From assembly GCF_000003815.2 (NCBI RefSeq), contig NC_049997.1:15665595-15729594 (forward strand): a stretch of DNA of 64,000 nucleotides, written 5' to 3'. The translations under genes and the position numbers were made by a program. Source of the stretch: Branchiostoma floridae (taxonomy: Eukaryota > Chordata > Leptocardii > Amphioxiformes > Branchiostomatidae). Positions 10,695 through 21,500 of the stretch are shown in pieces (the first letter of the stretch is position 1; every line of letters starts with the position of its first letter). The notes beneath the pieces were generated by a model. That model saw only the letters and a list, made by a program, of their open reading frames with translations, was not told where the DNA came from and did not search any database.

Positions 10695-12989
10695 ATGGCA
10701 AACTCGACGTATGTGACGGTGCTTTGTTTTGTTCTGATGATAAATGTAACATGGAGTGGAAGAGTGTTTAATGGCAAAGCCAGTACATGCCCCGCGCTCC
10801 GGACCCTTTGTACATGTAAGGGGACCCCGCCAACTCAAATCTACTGTTCGGTGGGTGGAGTCTTACACCGTTTTCCTACATACATTCTATCAGGTGTACA
10901 AAGAATGACAATCCAGTCACAAACAAACACGTCCATCAGTGTCAGAGATTTTTTCTCTCTTGGCGAACTGAAGACTCTACATATGTCTCGAAGCAATATA
11001 GTGAGCATAGAAGGAAGGTCGTTCGAAACCTTGTCCAGTACACTATTTCTTGACATCAGCAATAATAAACTTACAAAGTTGGAAGCTTGGACATTCAAGG
11101 GGATGACCCAGTTGAAAACCCTGCGTTTGCAACAAAACCAAATTCACTCTGTTGACGAAAATGTTTTTGTTGGACTAGACAATTTGTTTATGGTTGACCT
11201 AGAGGGTAACTGCCTTTTCCGTATTCCTCCGAACATCGCTTTCCTAAACGTTATCCGCAATCTTAACATTATGGACAATATGATCACAACGTTGTTGCGG
11301 GAAGATTTTATAGGCTTGAAGAGAAATTTTCGTTTCAAACTGGCAAGAAATAATATCCACTGCGGCTGTAGGTTACATGAGGTCAAGCTTTGGGTTATAA
11401 AAAACCATTTGAATAACTGGGACATACCGTGCATCGTTGACGGTAAACAAGAAATAAGTCTGTGGAACGTCCCGCATAGAAACTTGGTTTGTGAGTCGCC
11501 AGAGGTCGCTGTTGTACCAAGTAATCAGAGTATTCTTATTGGAAGAAGTATTTCTCTCCAATGTCAAGCGTATTGCAAGGAATATCTGAGTTTCTCATGG
11601 ACTCTACCAAACGGAGAAGAGAGGTCGCCAAGCTATGTCTACTTGCGAAACTACACTCGTGCAAGCAACGTTTCATGTAAGGGTTTATCAATAGAAAGAT
11701 TAGAGCTAGAAATGATGTGTTGTTCAGTGTTAGAGGTTGCCGTGGTTGATGAAAACGCAGCGGGAGTGTACACGTGTACTGTAGCAGCCAATCACACAAG
11801 AAGTGCACGTGCGTGGGCTAGAGTGACTGTCCTTGGTGCTGAGTTTTCTGTTACGCCTTCAAATCAAACGATGGAAGAAAACAACACTATACCAGTACGC
11901 AATACACCAAAAGTGGATTTTGGCAATACGACAAGCAAGAACAGGATAGTTGTCATAAGCATTGGAAGTCAGAACCCAGGACTATCATCCAAAGGGCTAC
12001 TGGTCAACATAGTCATAGGACTAGTAGTTGGAATTTGCTGTAGTTTCGTCGTGGTATTGTTGATTTTCTGTGTAAGAAAGCGTAGAGGTAGATATAAGCA
12101 AGGGGATGTGCAAGGCAATGATGCAAAGAATAACGACAATGATGACCAAAATGATAACCAATTTTCTGATACAGGCGTGAATACGGGAGGGCATTATGAA
12201 AATGATGATCAGTTTTCTTGCACAGGCAGAGCTGAGTCAAGACAATATGAAAATGATGATCAGTTTTATGTAAATGATAACCAATACTCTAATATAGGCA
12301 CACCAACTGGTGCAAATTATGAAAATGATGATCAGTTTTATGAAAATGATAACCAATCCTCTGATATATGCACAACTTCGAGAGGACATTATGAAAATGA
12401 TGATCAGTTTTATGAAAATGATAACCAATCCTCAGATATTTGCACAACTTCGAGAGGACATTATGAAAATGATGATCAGTTTTATGAAAATGATAACCAA
12501 TCCTCTGATATGGGCACAACTACGGAAGGACATTACGAAAATGATGATCAGTTTTATGAAAATGATAACCAATCATCTGATATTGGAACAAATACGGAAG
12601 GACATTATGAACATGACGTCCAGTTTCATGTTAATCAGAATCAGTCTTATAATACAGGCGTAAATACGGAAGGACATTATGAAAATGATGATCAGTTTTA
12701 TGAAAATGATAACCAATTTTCTGATATAAACGCAACTATGGTAGGAGATAATGAAAATGATGATCAGTTTTCTGATGAAGGAACATCTACAGAACGACGT
12801 TATGAAAACGATGACCAGCCCTCTGATGCAAACACAACAAATGAAGGACAAAGTGAAAATGGTGACTTATGTAAGCATGAATGCCAGACAATTCATTGCA
12901 ATAAATCGGCTTCACCAACGAAAACAGGCCAAATCGTTACAAATGGTGAAAACAGAACACAACAGATGGGTGCTGGGCGCCAAACATGA
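10695..12989 (+). CDS. LRR-Ig transmembrane receptor (LRRIG family)
   Basis: A single-exon, 764-residue type I membrane protein. The ATG at 10695 gives a clear signal peptide (VTVLCFVLMINVTWSG); the frame is open further upstream but without a better start. Order: LRR N-cap cysteines (CPALRTLCTC, ~32-41), about five leucine-rich repeats (LDISNNKLTKL, LRLQQNQIHSV, VDLEGNCLFRI), an LRR C-cap (HCGCRLHEVKLWV ... C), one Ig domain (ISLQCQAYC to AGVYTCTVA), a Thr/Asn-rich stalk and a membrane segment (LLVNIVIGLVVGICCSFVVV, ~435-460) followed by basic CVRKRRGR. The cytoplasmic tail is a 72-nt minisatellite encoding GHYENDDQFYENDNQ-type units with ~15 YxN motifs. LRR-Ig receptors are known to be expanded in amphioxus and act in adhesion, guidance or immunity; ligand unknown. 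The frame resumes after the TGA at 12987 (see next entry). Confidence 0.88.
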   Translation: MANSTYVTVLCFVLMINVTWSGRVFNGKASTCPALRTLCTCKGTPPTQIYCSVGGVLHRFPTYILSGVQRMTIQSQTNTSISVRDFFSLGELKTLHMSRSNIVSIEGRSFETLSSTLFLDISNNKLTKLEAWTFKGMTQLKTLRLQQNQIHSVDENVFVGLDNLFMVDLEGNCLFRIPPNIAFLNVIRNLNIMDNMITTLLREDFIGLKRNFRFKLARNNIHCGCRLHEVKLWVIKNHLNNWDIPCIVDGKQEISLWNVPHRNLVCESPEVAVVPSNQSILIGRSISLQCQAYCKEYLSFSWTLPNGEERSPSYVYLRNYTRASNVSCKGLSIERLELEMMCCSVLEVAVVDENAAGVYTCTVAANHTRSARAWARVTVLGAEFSVTPSNQTMEENNTIPVRNTPKVDFGNTTSKNRIVVISIGSQNPGLSSKGLLVNIVIGLVVGICCSFVVVLLIFCVRKRRGRYKQGDVQGNDAKNNDNDDQNDNQFSDTGVNTGGHYENDDQFSCTGRAESRQYENDDQFYVNDNQYSNIGTPTGANYENDDQFYENDNQSSDICTTSRGHYENDDQFYENDNQSSDICTTSRGHYENDDQFYENDNQSSDMGTTTEGHYENDDQFYENDNQSSDIGTNTEGHYEHDVQFHVNQNQSYNTGVNTEGHYENDDQFYENDNQFSDINATMVGDNENDDQFSDEGTSTERRYENDDQPSDANTTNEGQSENGDLCKHECQTIHCNKSASPTKTGQIVTNGENRTQQMGAGRQT
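12178..12860 (+). repeat. Coding minisatellite, 72-bp unit
   Basis: About ten tandem units of 72 bp or shortened forms (~54 bp), consensus containing GAAAATGATGATCAGTTTTA. Four central copies are nearly identical (from ~12308 to 12595) and the outer ones diverge. All keep the reading frame of the LRR-Ig receptor tail, so copy number changes would alter tail length without frameshift. Confidence 0.9.
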
Positions 12990-13223
12990 AGAAAAAGAAA
13001 CGGCAAGCGCGAAGAAGAAACAAAACAAAGGACATTTGGGGAAGTAACGGAAGGACAATACGACAATGATAAGAAAGTGAGGAACGCTCATAGTAGAGCA
13101 AGCAGTGTAAGTCTGGAGGATGGTGTGTCTGGTAGTGTTGACGGCAGTGATGATAGTTCAGATCATGTTTATGTAACATTTCCAGAAGCAGACAATTGTC
13201 CAAAACAGCAAAATGAAAAATAA
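12990..13223 (+). other. In-frame coding-like extension of the LRR-Ig tail after a TGA
   Basis: In the same frame as the receptor, 77 sense codons follow the TGA up to TAA at 13221-13223. They begin RKRNGKREEE, contain another repeat-like unit (VTEGQYDNDKK) matching the upstream tail units (TEGHYENDDQ), then a Ser/Asp-rich stretch and DHVYVTFPEADN. An AATAAA lies 2 nt after the TAA, so the true 3' end of the gene fits the later stop. Options are a nonsense allele, a base-call error, translational readthrough, or an older longer form. Confidence 0.65.
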
Positions 13224-13224
13224 G

Positions 13225-13230
13225 AATAAA
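13225..13230 (+). terminator. Polyadenylation signal of the LRR-Ig gene
   Basis: AATAAA immediately after the second (TAA) stop at 13221-13223. Confidence 0.55.
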
Positions 13231-13288
13231 ATATATAATTGAATTGTAAACTGGGACGGTGCCTAAGTGATAGAGAGGGTAACGGATG

Positions 13289-13511
13289 TAACGCTACTTC
13301 ACCTTTATCCAAAAGGTAACCTATATCCATTGTTTTTAAAAACGGGATATTTTGGGGATATCAAGTCGACGGTAACAAAATGCGATACACAATGTGTATT
13401 TTCAAAACATGTCATTTCAAACGACTAACGTTGACTTGATATACCTAAATATCCTGTTTGAATAAAACAACGGATATAGGTTACCCCACGGATAAAGGTG
13501 AACTAGCGTTA
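13289..13511. mobile_element. MITE with ~75-bp terminal inverted repeats
   Basis: Ends TAACGCTACTTCACCTTTAT and (reverse complement) TAACGCTAGTTCACCTTTAT are inverted and the match continues through GGTAACCTATATCC and TATCAAGTC. It sits just downstream of the LRR-Ig poly(A) signal. Confidence 0.75.
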
Positions 13512-13933
13512 CTTCGTTGATAAAGAAGGCTGTGTGGATCAGGAAATCCACTCCAGTCGTGAACAGTGATGAGGGGGGATATAGACTTAGTCATGTTTGG
13601 GACCGCATTCTTGAAAAGTAGACTGATGATAATATTTCCAGCTACTGTTACAGTATTAGTAGTGGTAGTAAATGGTTTATTATTATTGGTAAAAACTTCG
13701 GCCTTGCAGTAGAAACTGAATTGCGCCGACTCATACAGTAAAACTTGCGCCACAATCAATATTACATACAACTGTTCACATAATTACGATATTTACAAAT
13801 GCCATCTACACATTGACGATTACAATTATATACATATGATAATATCGGACTACAAAATGTATCACAATTACAATTCATGTTCGTACTGGTCGTGATTAAG
13901 TTTGCTGTCCAATGCAAATTGCAAATCAGTTCT

Positions 13934-14284
13934 TTAGGTCAGGAGTTTAGCCAGTGTAGGCTTGGCGCTCGTCGTGTAACGCCTAGTGCCCCTGGGTTGG
14001 GGGTACAGACATGAGCTTCTGAGTTGTCTACCATGCTGTTCTCCTCGAGTTGGAGGCAGCCATGAACCGAAGCGTGGCGACTGTTGGACTTTCTTGGCAA
14101 AGTTCAGGCAGAGGTCGTGTCTGCGATCAGAAAGTGGTTGTAGGGTCAATGATCGCAAGGCGTCAGGATATGAAACATACTGCCGACCCAACATAATCCT
14201 ACAGGCACGTTTCTGAACGCGTTCAAGCCGGTTGATTTGCTTGTTGTTGAGGGCGGCATTCCAAACTGGAGCTGCGTACTCAAG
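13934..14284 (-). pseudogene. Reverse transcriptase, C-terminal fragment
   Basis: The open frame begins LEYAAPVWNAALNN and continues RVQKRACRIMLG, the conserved block after the thumb region in LINE ORF2 proteins, then runs to a TAA-type stop at the left end. It is the direct continuation of the fragment at 16697-17626: removing the intervening element and one copy of its CA duplication joins the two parts in frame. Confidence 0.85.
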
Positions 14285-14286
14285 CA

Positions 14287-16696
14287 CTCTTGTACTTTAA
14301 GGTGTGTCTTGCCTAAAGAAGGCTCCAACTAGCATGAATAGAAGTGCTATAGTCAAACAGCTGTATCTTCAGTTTGGTACAGAGAAAAAGCATGAGATTT
14401 TCTATACATATGAACAAGATAGAGTTGCTTTCGACTGTGCATTACATTTTGACAAAAATTATATCATAATCATACAATTGAGCAATATCTTAGCCATATC
14501 ATATTACAGTTATTGGCAATTTCCTAAGTCTTGCGGTTGGTTTGGAGCAGTGGAAATTTTAGAAGATGTAACGGCTATGGCGTTCTACAGGAATCGGCTT
14601 TGAAAAACATGATTTTTTATTTAGATATTGAGAAAAATTTGATTTTCATGATTTTAAAAGATTTTTGGGGGGCTGCAAAGACTTTGGGGGTGAATATTTT
14701 AATACCAAAGCACAAAGTCGACTTTGTTCAAGCGGATACATATAGACAGTCTTATTGAGTCTTTACTGGTCATATTTGCAACTTTGTAGCCCATGAGGCA
14801 AGCTTTAGAATATGATTTTATTCATAAAAATCCAGGTTTTGTTCAGTTTCTCCCAGTTGTCCCATCAATCACAGTCAATCACCCTGACAGCTTCATGATT
14901 ATCAATGGATTTGTTTATTTAACACCTACATTCAAAGTCATTACTGGTGGTTACTTTTAATGTATGCATAGAGTGGGAACAAAGAGACTAAAATACACAT
15001 CTATTGTGCTATTACTCATGGTGACCTGTTGAATTCTTGGCCTTTGAAGGACTTGGCCTGTGTAGGCCGTGGAAACAGCCTGGAATCCAGGCTAGCTTGT
15101 GGTAGCATCTCTATATAAGGTCATTGTCTACACCGATGTTTTGAAACAAATGGGTATTTACGTACAATCAGGCATCACAGTTTACTTGTTGCATTCAACC
15201 TTTGCATTGCCACAGGGGCTGATAAAAAATGTACGGACCGAAATTGAGTCTGATTGCATGGGCCATGACGTATGATGTACGAAACACGTTATGTACATCC
15301 AAGGAGCAGTTACTGTACATTTTTGTCCTATATTTCCTTCTTCGCAAAAACGAATCATCATAGCTTGAATGTCAACCGCAGGCTACGAACAGGGTAACAA
15401 TGAGTACAAAGTTTGTACTTTAGACAAAGGTTTTGATGTGATAACAGTAGTTTTGCTTGTTAACACGACCTTACTTGGATTGTTTGTATAATACACAGGT
15501 TGGGGGGATAGCACACAAAGTTTTGCCCGCACGTAAAGTTCTACGGCGTGTCTGCGTGCTCCAAAATCCGTCGGATTCCCTACGATTTCGTACGGAGGCG
15601 GTACTTTATAAATATAATACCACTTACGGATCCCCCCCAAAAAATGCCCACATTTTAGCACGTAGACAGCACGTATTTGCACGTACGGCGGGTTGTGCTT
15701 TTGGCTTTAGAGAAATGTGTTGGGTTCAGAGGTAAACTGCTTGAGTTGAGGTCTTTAGGCTCAAACAAAGATTATATTTGGAACAGTAGGGTGGACTATG
15801 CAACAATTGTTCTAACAGAGAATTATTTGCTTCAAGTGTTAATTTGCTTCGGTTCCTACCACAGACATATCTTTCCAAGCAAAGAGTTTTCAAACTGAAG
15901 ATATTTAGACCATAGCAATGCTGGCATAAAAGAAAATATTACTCATAAAGTCACAAAGCAATCATGTGTACAACAGCATAGTTTTTTGAGTATTTGCTTT
16001 GAGAGACCGTCAAACTAATCCTTCGCTTTGGTTTTGTTGTTGTTTTTTGGTAAAAAAACAACAACTGAAAGGTGACATTATAGACAACCAATACACATCC
16101 TGCTTTCATTCTCAGACAGTCATTGTTAAAAGAACAATGCCCACCCAAGGACGCCATATAAAACCTGGCTTAGTAGAAGCGATGTTTTAGGTTTGTTTAT
16201 ACATAGGGCAGCTTGTATACAGACTTCCCTATACATTACTGGTTTGGTTTTTTTCTAAGATTTTTGCAAGATTTAAGACTCAAATTTGCAACAAGTTTGG
16301 CACTGTACGCCATCTTTGTTTGGAAGGAATGTTGCATTGGGAACGGCTCAACGGAGTGGGAAATAACACAGCGATTTTCAAGGCAAATAGTGGAAAACTG
16401 GACAATGCTGAGCAAACTATTTCATGGTAAAAATTCTGTGAAAAAAGTGAAAAATAGGTTACAGTGCCCTCCATTGTGCAACATATTGCTACCTTTCACC
16501 CCCTTGATAGCAAAACAATGCGTGAAAGGCATTGGGACAGCATGACAGGATGCCAAATTAGCTCCAAACTCATGCTAATGGTGGGCGGGGAGTAGCACCT
16601 CCCCCCTAGCACACCTTCACACCTTTTCGCCAGCACCTTGCTCATTTAATGAGGGCATTACAGGGGTCGGCTTGGACATACCTTAAAGTACCGGAG
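14287..16696. mobile_element. 2.4-kb TIR element inserted in the reverse transcriptase
   Basis: The left end reads CTCTTGTACTTTAAGGTGTG; the reverse complement of the right end reads CTCCGGTACTTTAAGGTATG. They are flanked by CA on both sides (14285-14286 and 16697-16698). Subterminal AAGGTGTG motifs recur. No transposase frame is seen; the short open frames inside do not resemble any family I know, so it is probably non-autonomous. A 2-bp non-TA duplication does not clearly identify a superfamily. Confidence 0.75.
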
Positions 16697-17626
16697 CAAC
16701 GGTCGAACGTACCCGCAGTAGATGGCATTGAGGTCAGCTGTTGGAAGGCCGGCCCGTCGCAGTCGGCACAGTAGAAACAGCCGTCTGCTCCCCTTTGTCA
16801 CCATACTGTCCACTTGTGCATCCCACCCAAGGTCCGACTGAATCTGGAGACCAAGTAGTCTTGCTTGTGTCACCACGGTGAGCACCTTACCTCCCAGTGT
16901 AAGGACTGGGGCTGGAGGGGGTCGACGCATGAAGCAAATCTGCATAACTAGACACTTTTTGGGGTTCAGCAGCATGTGGTTTCTGTCAGACCAGTTCTCC
17001 AAGCTGTCTAACTCATCCTGCATGGATGAAAGTGCGTCAATCGGACGGTTTTCTCCCAGGTTGAGGTCATCGACGTACTTCCAGTACTCGCTGTTCGGTG
17101 TCCCAGCATCGTTGATCATGGCCAAGAAGATCAGAGGTCCCAGCAAAGTTCCTTGAGCCACCCCACAGGTGAGTGACTCCCAGTGTGACAGTGCATGCTG
17201 GTAACGGACCCGCTGTCTACGGCACGATACAAAACTGCACACCCACGAGAGAAGAGAGGGCCGTGCACCCATCTGTGCGAGTTCTGTGATGGCTGTCGTG
17301 TGGCACACTCTATCGAATGCCTTGCTAAAATCGGTCAGTACAAGGCTACTGACGGATTGCTTCCTCTCTGCACCCTTGTAGAAGAAGTCCAGGATCTCTA
17401 TCAGACAGTGGGTAGTGGAGATGCCTTTGAGGTTCCCGAACTGCCTGGTGTCTACCTCCGGTAAGATGTCGCGGAGAAGCCACGAGAGGACGAAACCCTC
17501 CACTACTTTAGCAAACTGTGATGTTAGTGACACAGGTCTGATTTTGTCCAAGTCTGCTGGTTGTTCTTTCGGGACGGGGATAACGATCGCATCCCGCCAC
17601 TCAGGTGGTACTCTGCCCTGTCGTAA
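16697..17626 (-). pseudogene. Reverse transcriptase, N-terminal/central fragment of LINE ORF2
   Basis: An open frame without internal stops from the finger region (GRVPPEWRDAIVIPVPK, DKIRPVSLTSQFAKVVE) through QFGNLKGISTTHCLIE, LTDFSKAFDRV, GVAQGTLLGPLIF and the catalytic YVDD box (YWKYVDDLNL), ending at GYVRPLL where the TIR element interrupts it. No endonuclease domain is present because of 5' truncation. The absence of stops suggests a fairly young insertion. Confidence 0.9.
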
Positions 17627-17748
17627 TATTGATACTTGACATTATTTGTAAAAATAATGCACTCCTTCACGTTCAAGATCGCACTGTATGTAAACACTGC
17701 TTTAACTATCAATGTGTGTATGTAAATACATAATGTTTGGGACCGCAT

Positions 17749-18577
17749 CTGTAAGCAGCGACACCTATGCTGCAGTGCAATGTAAACCAGTCAGAATATG
17801 GCACAGAGGAAGGTGACGGAACATTCAACGAAACTTTGGTTGAATAAAGCACTTGGTTATGTACAAATAATGTTGTTATTCAATGGGCTAACATTTTCCT
17901 TGTGAGTATTGATGAAACTTTAAAGAACACTGTGTGAAGAGTAATTATGGTAATTAAGCAATGTTTGATTATCAATGATACTCGGCGCAAGCCTTAGTTA
18001 CAGGATCTGCAAAGGTTGCTGTGTTCATTGTGACATAATGACGTGTATTGTCTATGTTTAATCTTTTATTACCTGGTAGCAAGAATCAAAAACTTTCTTA
18101 TGATTTAATGCTCAATAACATCAGAAGGTTGTATGTTTTGTATCAACATCATTGTCCTTGACAGATACTATTCTTTACCAAAAATGCAACAGATGCTATT
18201 CTTGTTAAAGATAATGTTGTGTTATAAACACTTTGAATATAGTTTTGTCCACCTGTATTGTGAGACAATCCAGTAGTATTATTATCTGGTCAAGTTAACA
18301 TGTTGACATCTGACTGAGGTACACGTAGTAATTCAAATTGACATGATATTATTGTATCATATCAGTGAAACTCAACAATTATCATAATGGCACAAGAGAT
18401 ATAGAATACAATATACTTCATAATTCATTCTCATCTGTTACTGAAATTGTGTATTCAGCTATACTCTCTTGGCACTGTGGAATGTTTAACTTGATATGAG
18501 GGGTAATCGAAAACATTGAAACGTCAACTTAAAATAATGTGCTAACATGGAAAGGTATGACTTTCAGCTGTTAACAG
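17749..18577 (-). other. Probable 3' UTR/downstream region of the CUT-homeobox gene
   Basis: AT-rich sequence with no open frame of note. On the minus strand a canonical AATAAA lies at 18065-18070, about 0.5 kb past the stop at 18578, a reasonable poly(A) signal. Confidence 0.4.
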
Positions 18578-21500
18578 TTAAGTACTTGTGCAATCAATGG
18601 TGATCGGTCCCTCATCAGTTTCTGACAGCTCTCTTGTATTCCTGTACTTGTTCCTATACTGACAGCGTCTGTTTTGGAACCAGGTTGAAACGACCCTCTG
18701 TGACAAGGCCAGCTCTTCTGCGAGGGACTTGATCTCAGATTCGGTTGGATATTTTCTTCTTGAAAACAGTTCTTGGAGCACATTTTGTTGGGACAAGGTG
18801 AAGCGTGTCGGCTCTCTTTTCACTGAAAAATATAAATACATAATAGTAATCTAATACAAAAAGTTTTGTTTCATTCATGACCTTTTTTTAAAAAATCTTA
18901 ATAAAATATTTACAGGCCATGTTTATTTGGTTATGTGGAGGATAACTTCTAGAAACACAGAACTGAAAGAGTGAAAAAAGAATAGCTTTGAAAAAGTTAC
19001 CTTCATTATGCTACCAGGAATGATGAACAAATGACTAAACACACAGTATATATGTATGCAGAACAAAAATCCTCTTCTTTTAGGCCACACCAATTTAATT
19101 TTTTGGTTCACGGATTTTTTCATAAAAAATATGGAGCGAGAGGGCGAAATAAAAATAAAAATAAAAATTGTAAAATGCTTCGGGTGAAGGTAAGGGCTAA
19201 TCCCAAACATAAAGAAAAAAAAATTTTCAGCTTGAAAAAAGTACAAAAACACTATTACTGTACAGTAACAGCACCTGTTTGTTGAAAATTACAAAAGTAG
19301 TGTCAGTTTTTATGTTTGCTACACCAGAAAGTTGGTGAATGGTTTCATTAATGGTGAAAATTTGCTGAGTGGTAATTTTTTTTTCCCCAAAAAGTAGGAG
19401 TGAGCGAATCCGTGAACCAAGAAATTAAATTGGTGTGGCCTTAGTTTCGAATTCAATTAGGCGTTCTATAGATTTTATAACATAGTATCTGGTTTCCAAT
19501 ACTTTTCACAATTTTCAGCACATGTTTGCCTATCTTGTAGCTTCTTTGTACGATGTACAGTATTGTCAAATTTACAATGTACAAATTTAGATTGATGCTT
19601 CCTACAACTGTCATTCAAATAGTCAATATCATGACCTTATCTAACAATACATTTTTTATAAACCCAATTAAACAAGCAAATAAGCTAATTAAACAACTAC
19701 CCAATCAATCAACAAACTAATAACCAACCAACCAACCATCTATATAGACACAAAGCAAAGAACTAATCAATTGGCAAACAAATCAGCACTAAAACTTATT
19801 ACATGTAGCTAACCAACCAAGTAGCCAGATAGGCCAAACAACTAACAGCAATCAATCAATCAATCAATCAATTGATCAATCAATCAACCAAATCAACCAC
19901 ACAACCAAGAAACCAACCAACCAATCAATCAGTTGATTAATCAATTAATCAATCAACTCACATTGCCTGTGTTCTTCATCCTTCAGTCTGTGAATGTTAC
20001 TCTGTAGATCTTGTGAAGTCAACCACTGGTGTATAACTGTAAACAAGTGCCTCTTTCTTGACGTCAACTTCGACCAAGGCTTTGGAGAATTCAGCATCTC
20101 CGCGAACGTACTCGGCGCTCGTCCGAGCACCTTCTTTGCAAAGACTCTCTGGGACAAGTCATATTTCTGTAGAGTTGTGCGTAACTCACTGACAAGGTGA
20201 ATGGTATCCGTGCACTCAAGGGATGTGACCAAAATTGGTGTACTGTCTCTTTGTGCAATTTGTTCTGTTTGGGAATCTGTGGGAATATTAGAAGGTATTG
20301 AATCTTCCTCTTGAGGTTCTCCTACACAAGGAATGATTTCAGCTGTTGTGTGATCAGATGTACATTTACTGGTTTCTTCATCTGATTCCGAACAACATTC
20401 CTCTTCCACTTGCAATTCCTTGGTGTCTCTTTTTATCTTCTTTGGTTTTGAAGCTGTAAAATAATAAAGACAATCATACTTAACATGATTATGTCATAAA
20501 CCATATGAACATGGCACACTTGATTATAATGGATGAACAAAAACTTGCACTCTGTACCATGAAAGAAGTGTTCTAGATGTCACAATCAAATATTGAGCTA
20601 TAATTATAAAGAAATCAATTTCCTAAGTGCATCAGTTAAGTCAATGGAAATTATTCATCATATAAGTACTAGTAATGCTCCATATTGTTATTCATTTTTT
20701 TATTGTCATTTATTTCTTCATTCATTCATTCATCCATTTATCTATCCATCTATCCATCCATCCATCCATCCATCCATCCATCCATTCATCCATCTTTTTG
20801 ATCACATGCTTATTTTTGGGACAAACATCATTTTAAACCAGATAGTGAGTGTCTGTGAGATTATGCCTTTCTGCCATAAAGCTATACATACATGTACTAT
20901 ACATTTTGTAAAACCTACCCTGTTTTTGCCTGAGACTTGTCAACTCCTTGATGTTCTTCTGAAGCACATCTGGACCCATCCATTCCCACATAGTCCGGTA
21001 CAGCTTCTGTCGTGCTGGCGTCATCCTATCCCAGGCTAGCGGATAGTTTATCAAATCCGCAAGCGATCCCACGCTTCTACGCAAAACCTTCCTCGCAAAT
21101 ATCTGGTACGAGATCTTGTTTGCTTTTAGGATCTCTTTCAGCTTCAATGTGACATCCTGTGGTTTGATGCAGTCTGAGAAAGGCTGGCTGTGATTGGTGC
21201 AGGCTGTTCCTGAATGGCCTTCTGGTGCATTATTAACCAATGGTGTTGCTTCAGACATCTTGGAAGCTTCACTATGGGTATGTGTGATTGAGTCTTGAGC
21301 ATGTGGAGAAGAAGAAGGTGCTTCTACGTCTTGAGTGGGTAAGGAATCTTGGATCTTGGAATTTTCCGAAATGAGGATTGCTTGAAGGGCAGCTTGGTTC
21401 TCCATATGGTTTTCAGGTGAGGCTGTTGAAATCATACATATCTGATTAGGGCATATTGATTCAGTAAATATAGATCTGAAATCATGATTGGAGTCATTTC

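Larger units (their letters stand above)
13609..17732 (-). mobile_element. 5'-truncated non-LTR (LINE) retrotransposon insertion
   Basis: Reverse-transcriptase coding sequence on the minus strand lies between perfect 16-bp direct repeats ATGTTTGGGACCGCAT at 13593-13608 and 17733-17748, read as a target-site duplication. The 3' end of the element (minus orientation) is at the left; the 5' end is truncated within the reverse transcriptase, with ~100 bp of unassigned sequence between 17627 and 17732. A DNA transposon at 14287-16696 interrupts it. The clade looks CR1/Jockey-like but I cannot place it precisely. Confidence 0.7.

Noticed and set aside
12237-12851. Isoleucine/histidine-rich open frames antisense to, and methionine-rich ones overlapping, the LRR-Ig tail.
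   Set aside because: Shadows of the 72-bp coding minisatellite.
12178-12860. Regularly spaced repeats that could suggest a CRISPR array.
   Set aside because: Units are contiguous and coding with no unique spacers, in a eukaryotic gene.
15383-15735. Open frames on both strands inside the 2.4-kb TIR element.
   Set aside because: No transposase motifs; typical random length.
16878-17464. Plus-strand open frames over the reverse transcriptase.
   Set aside because: Antisense shadows of the LINE coding strand.
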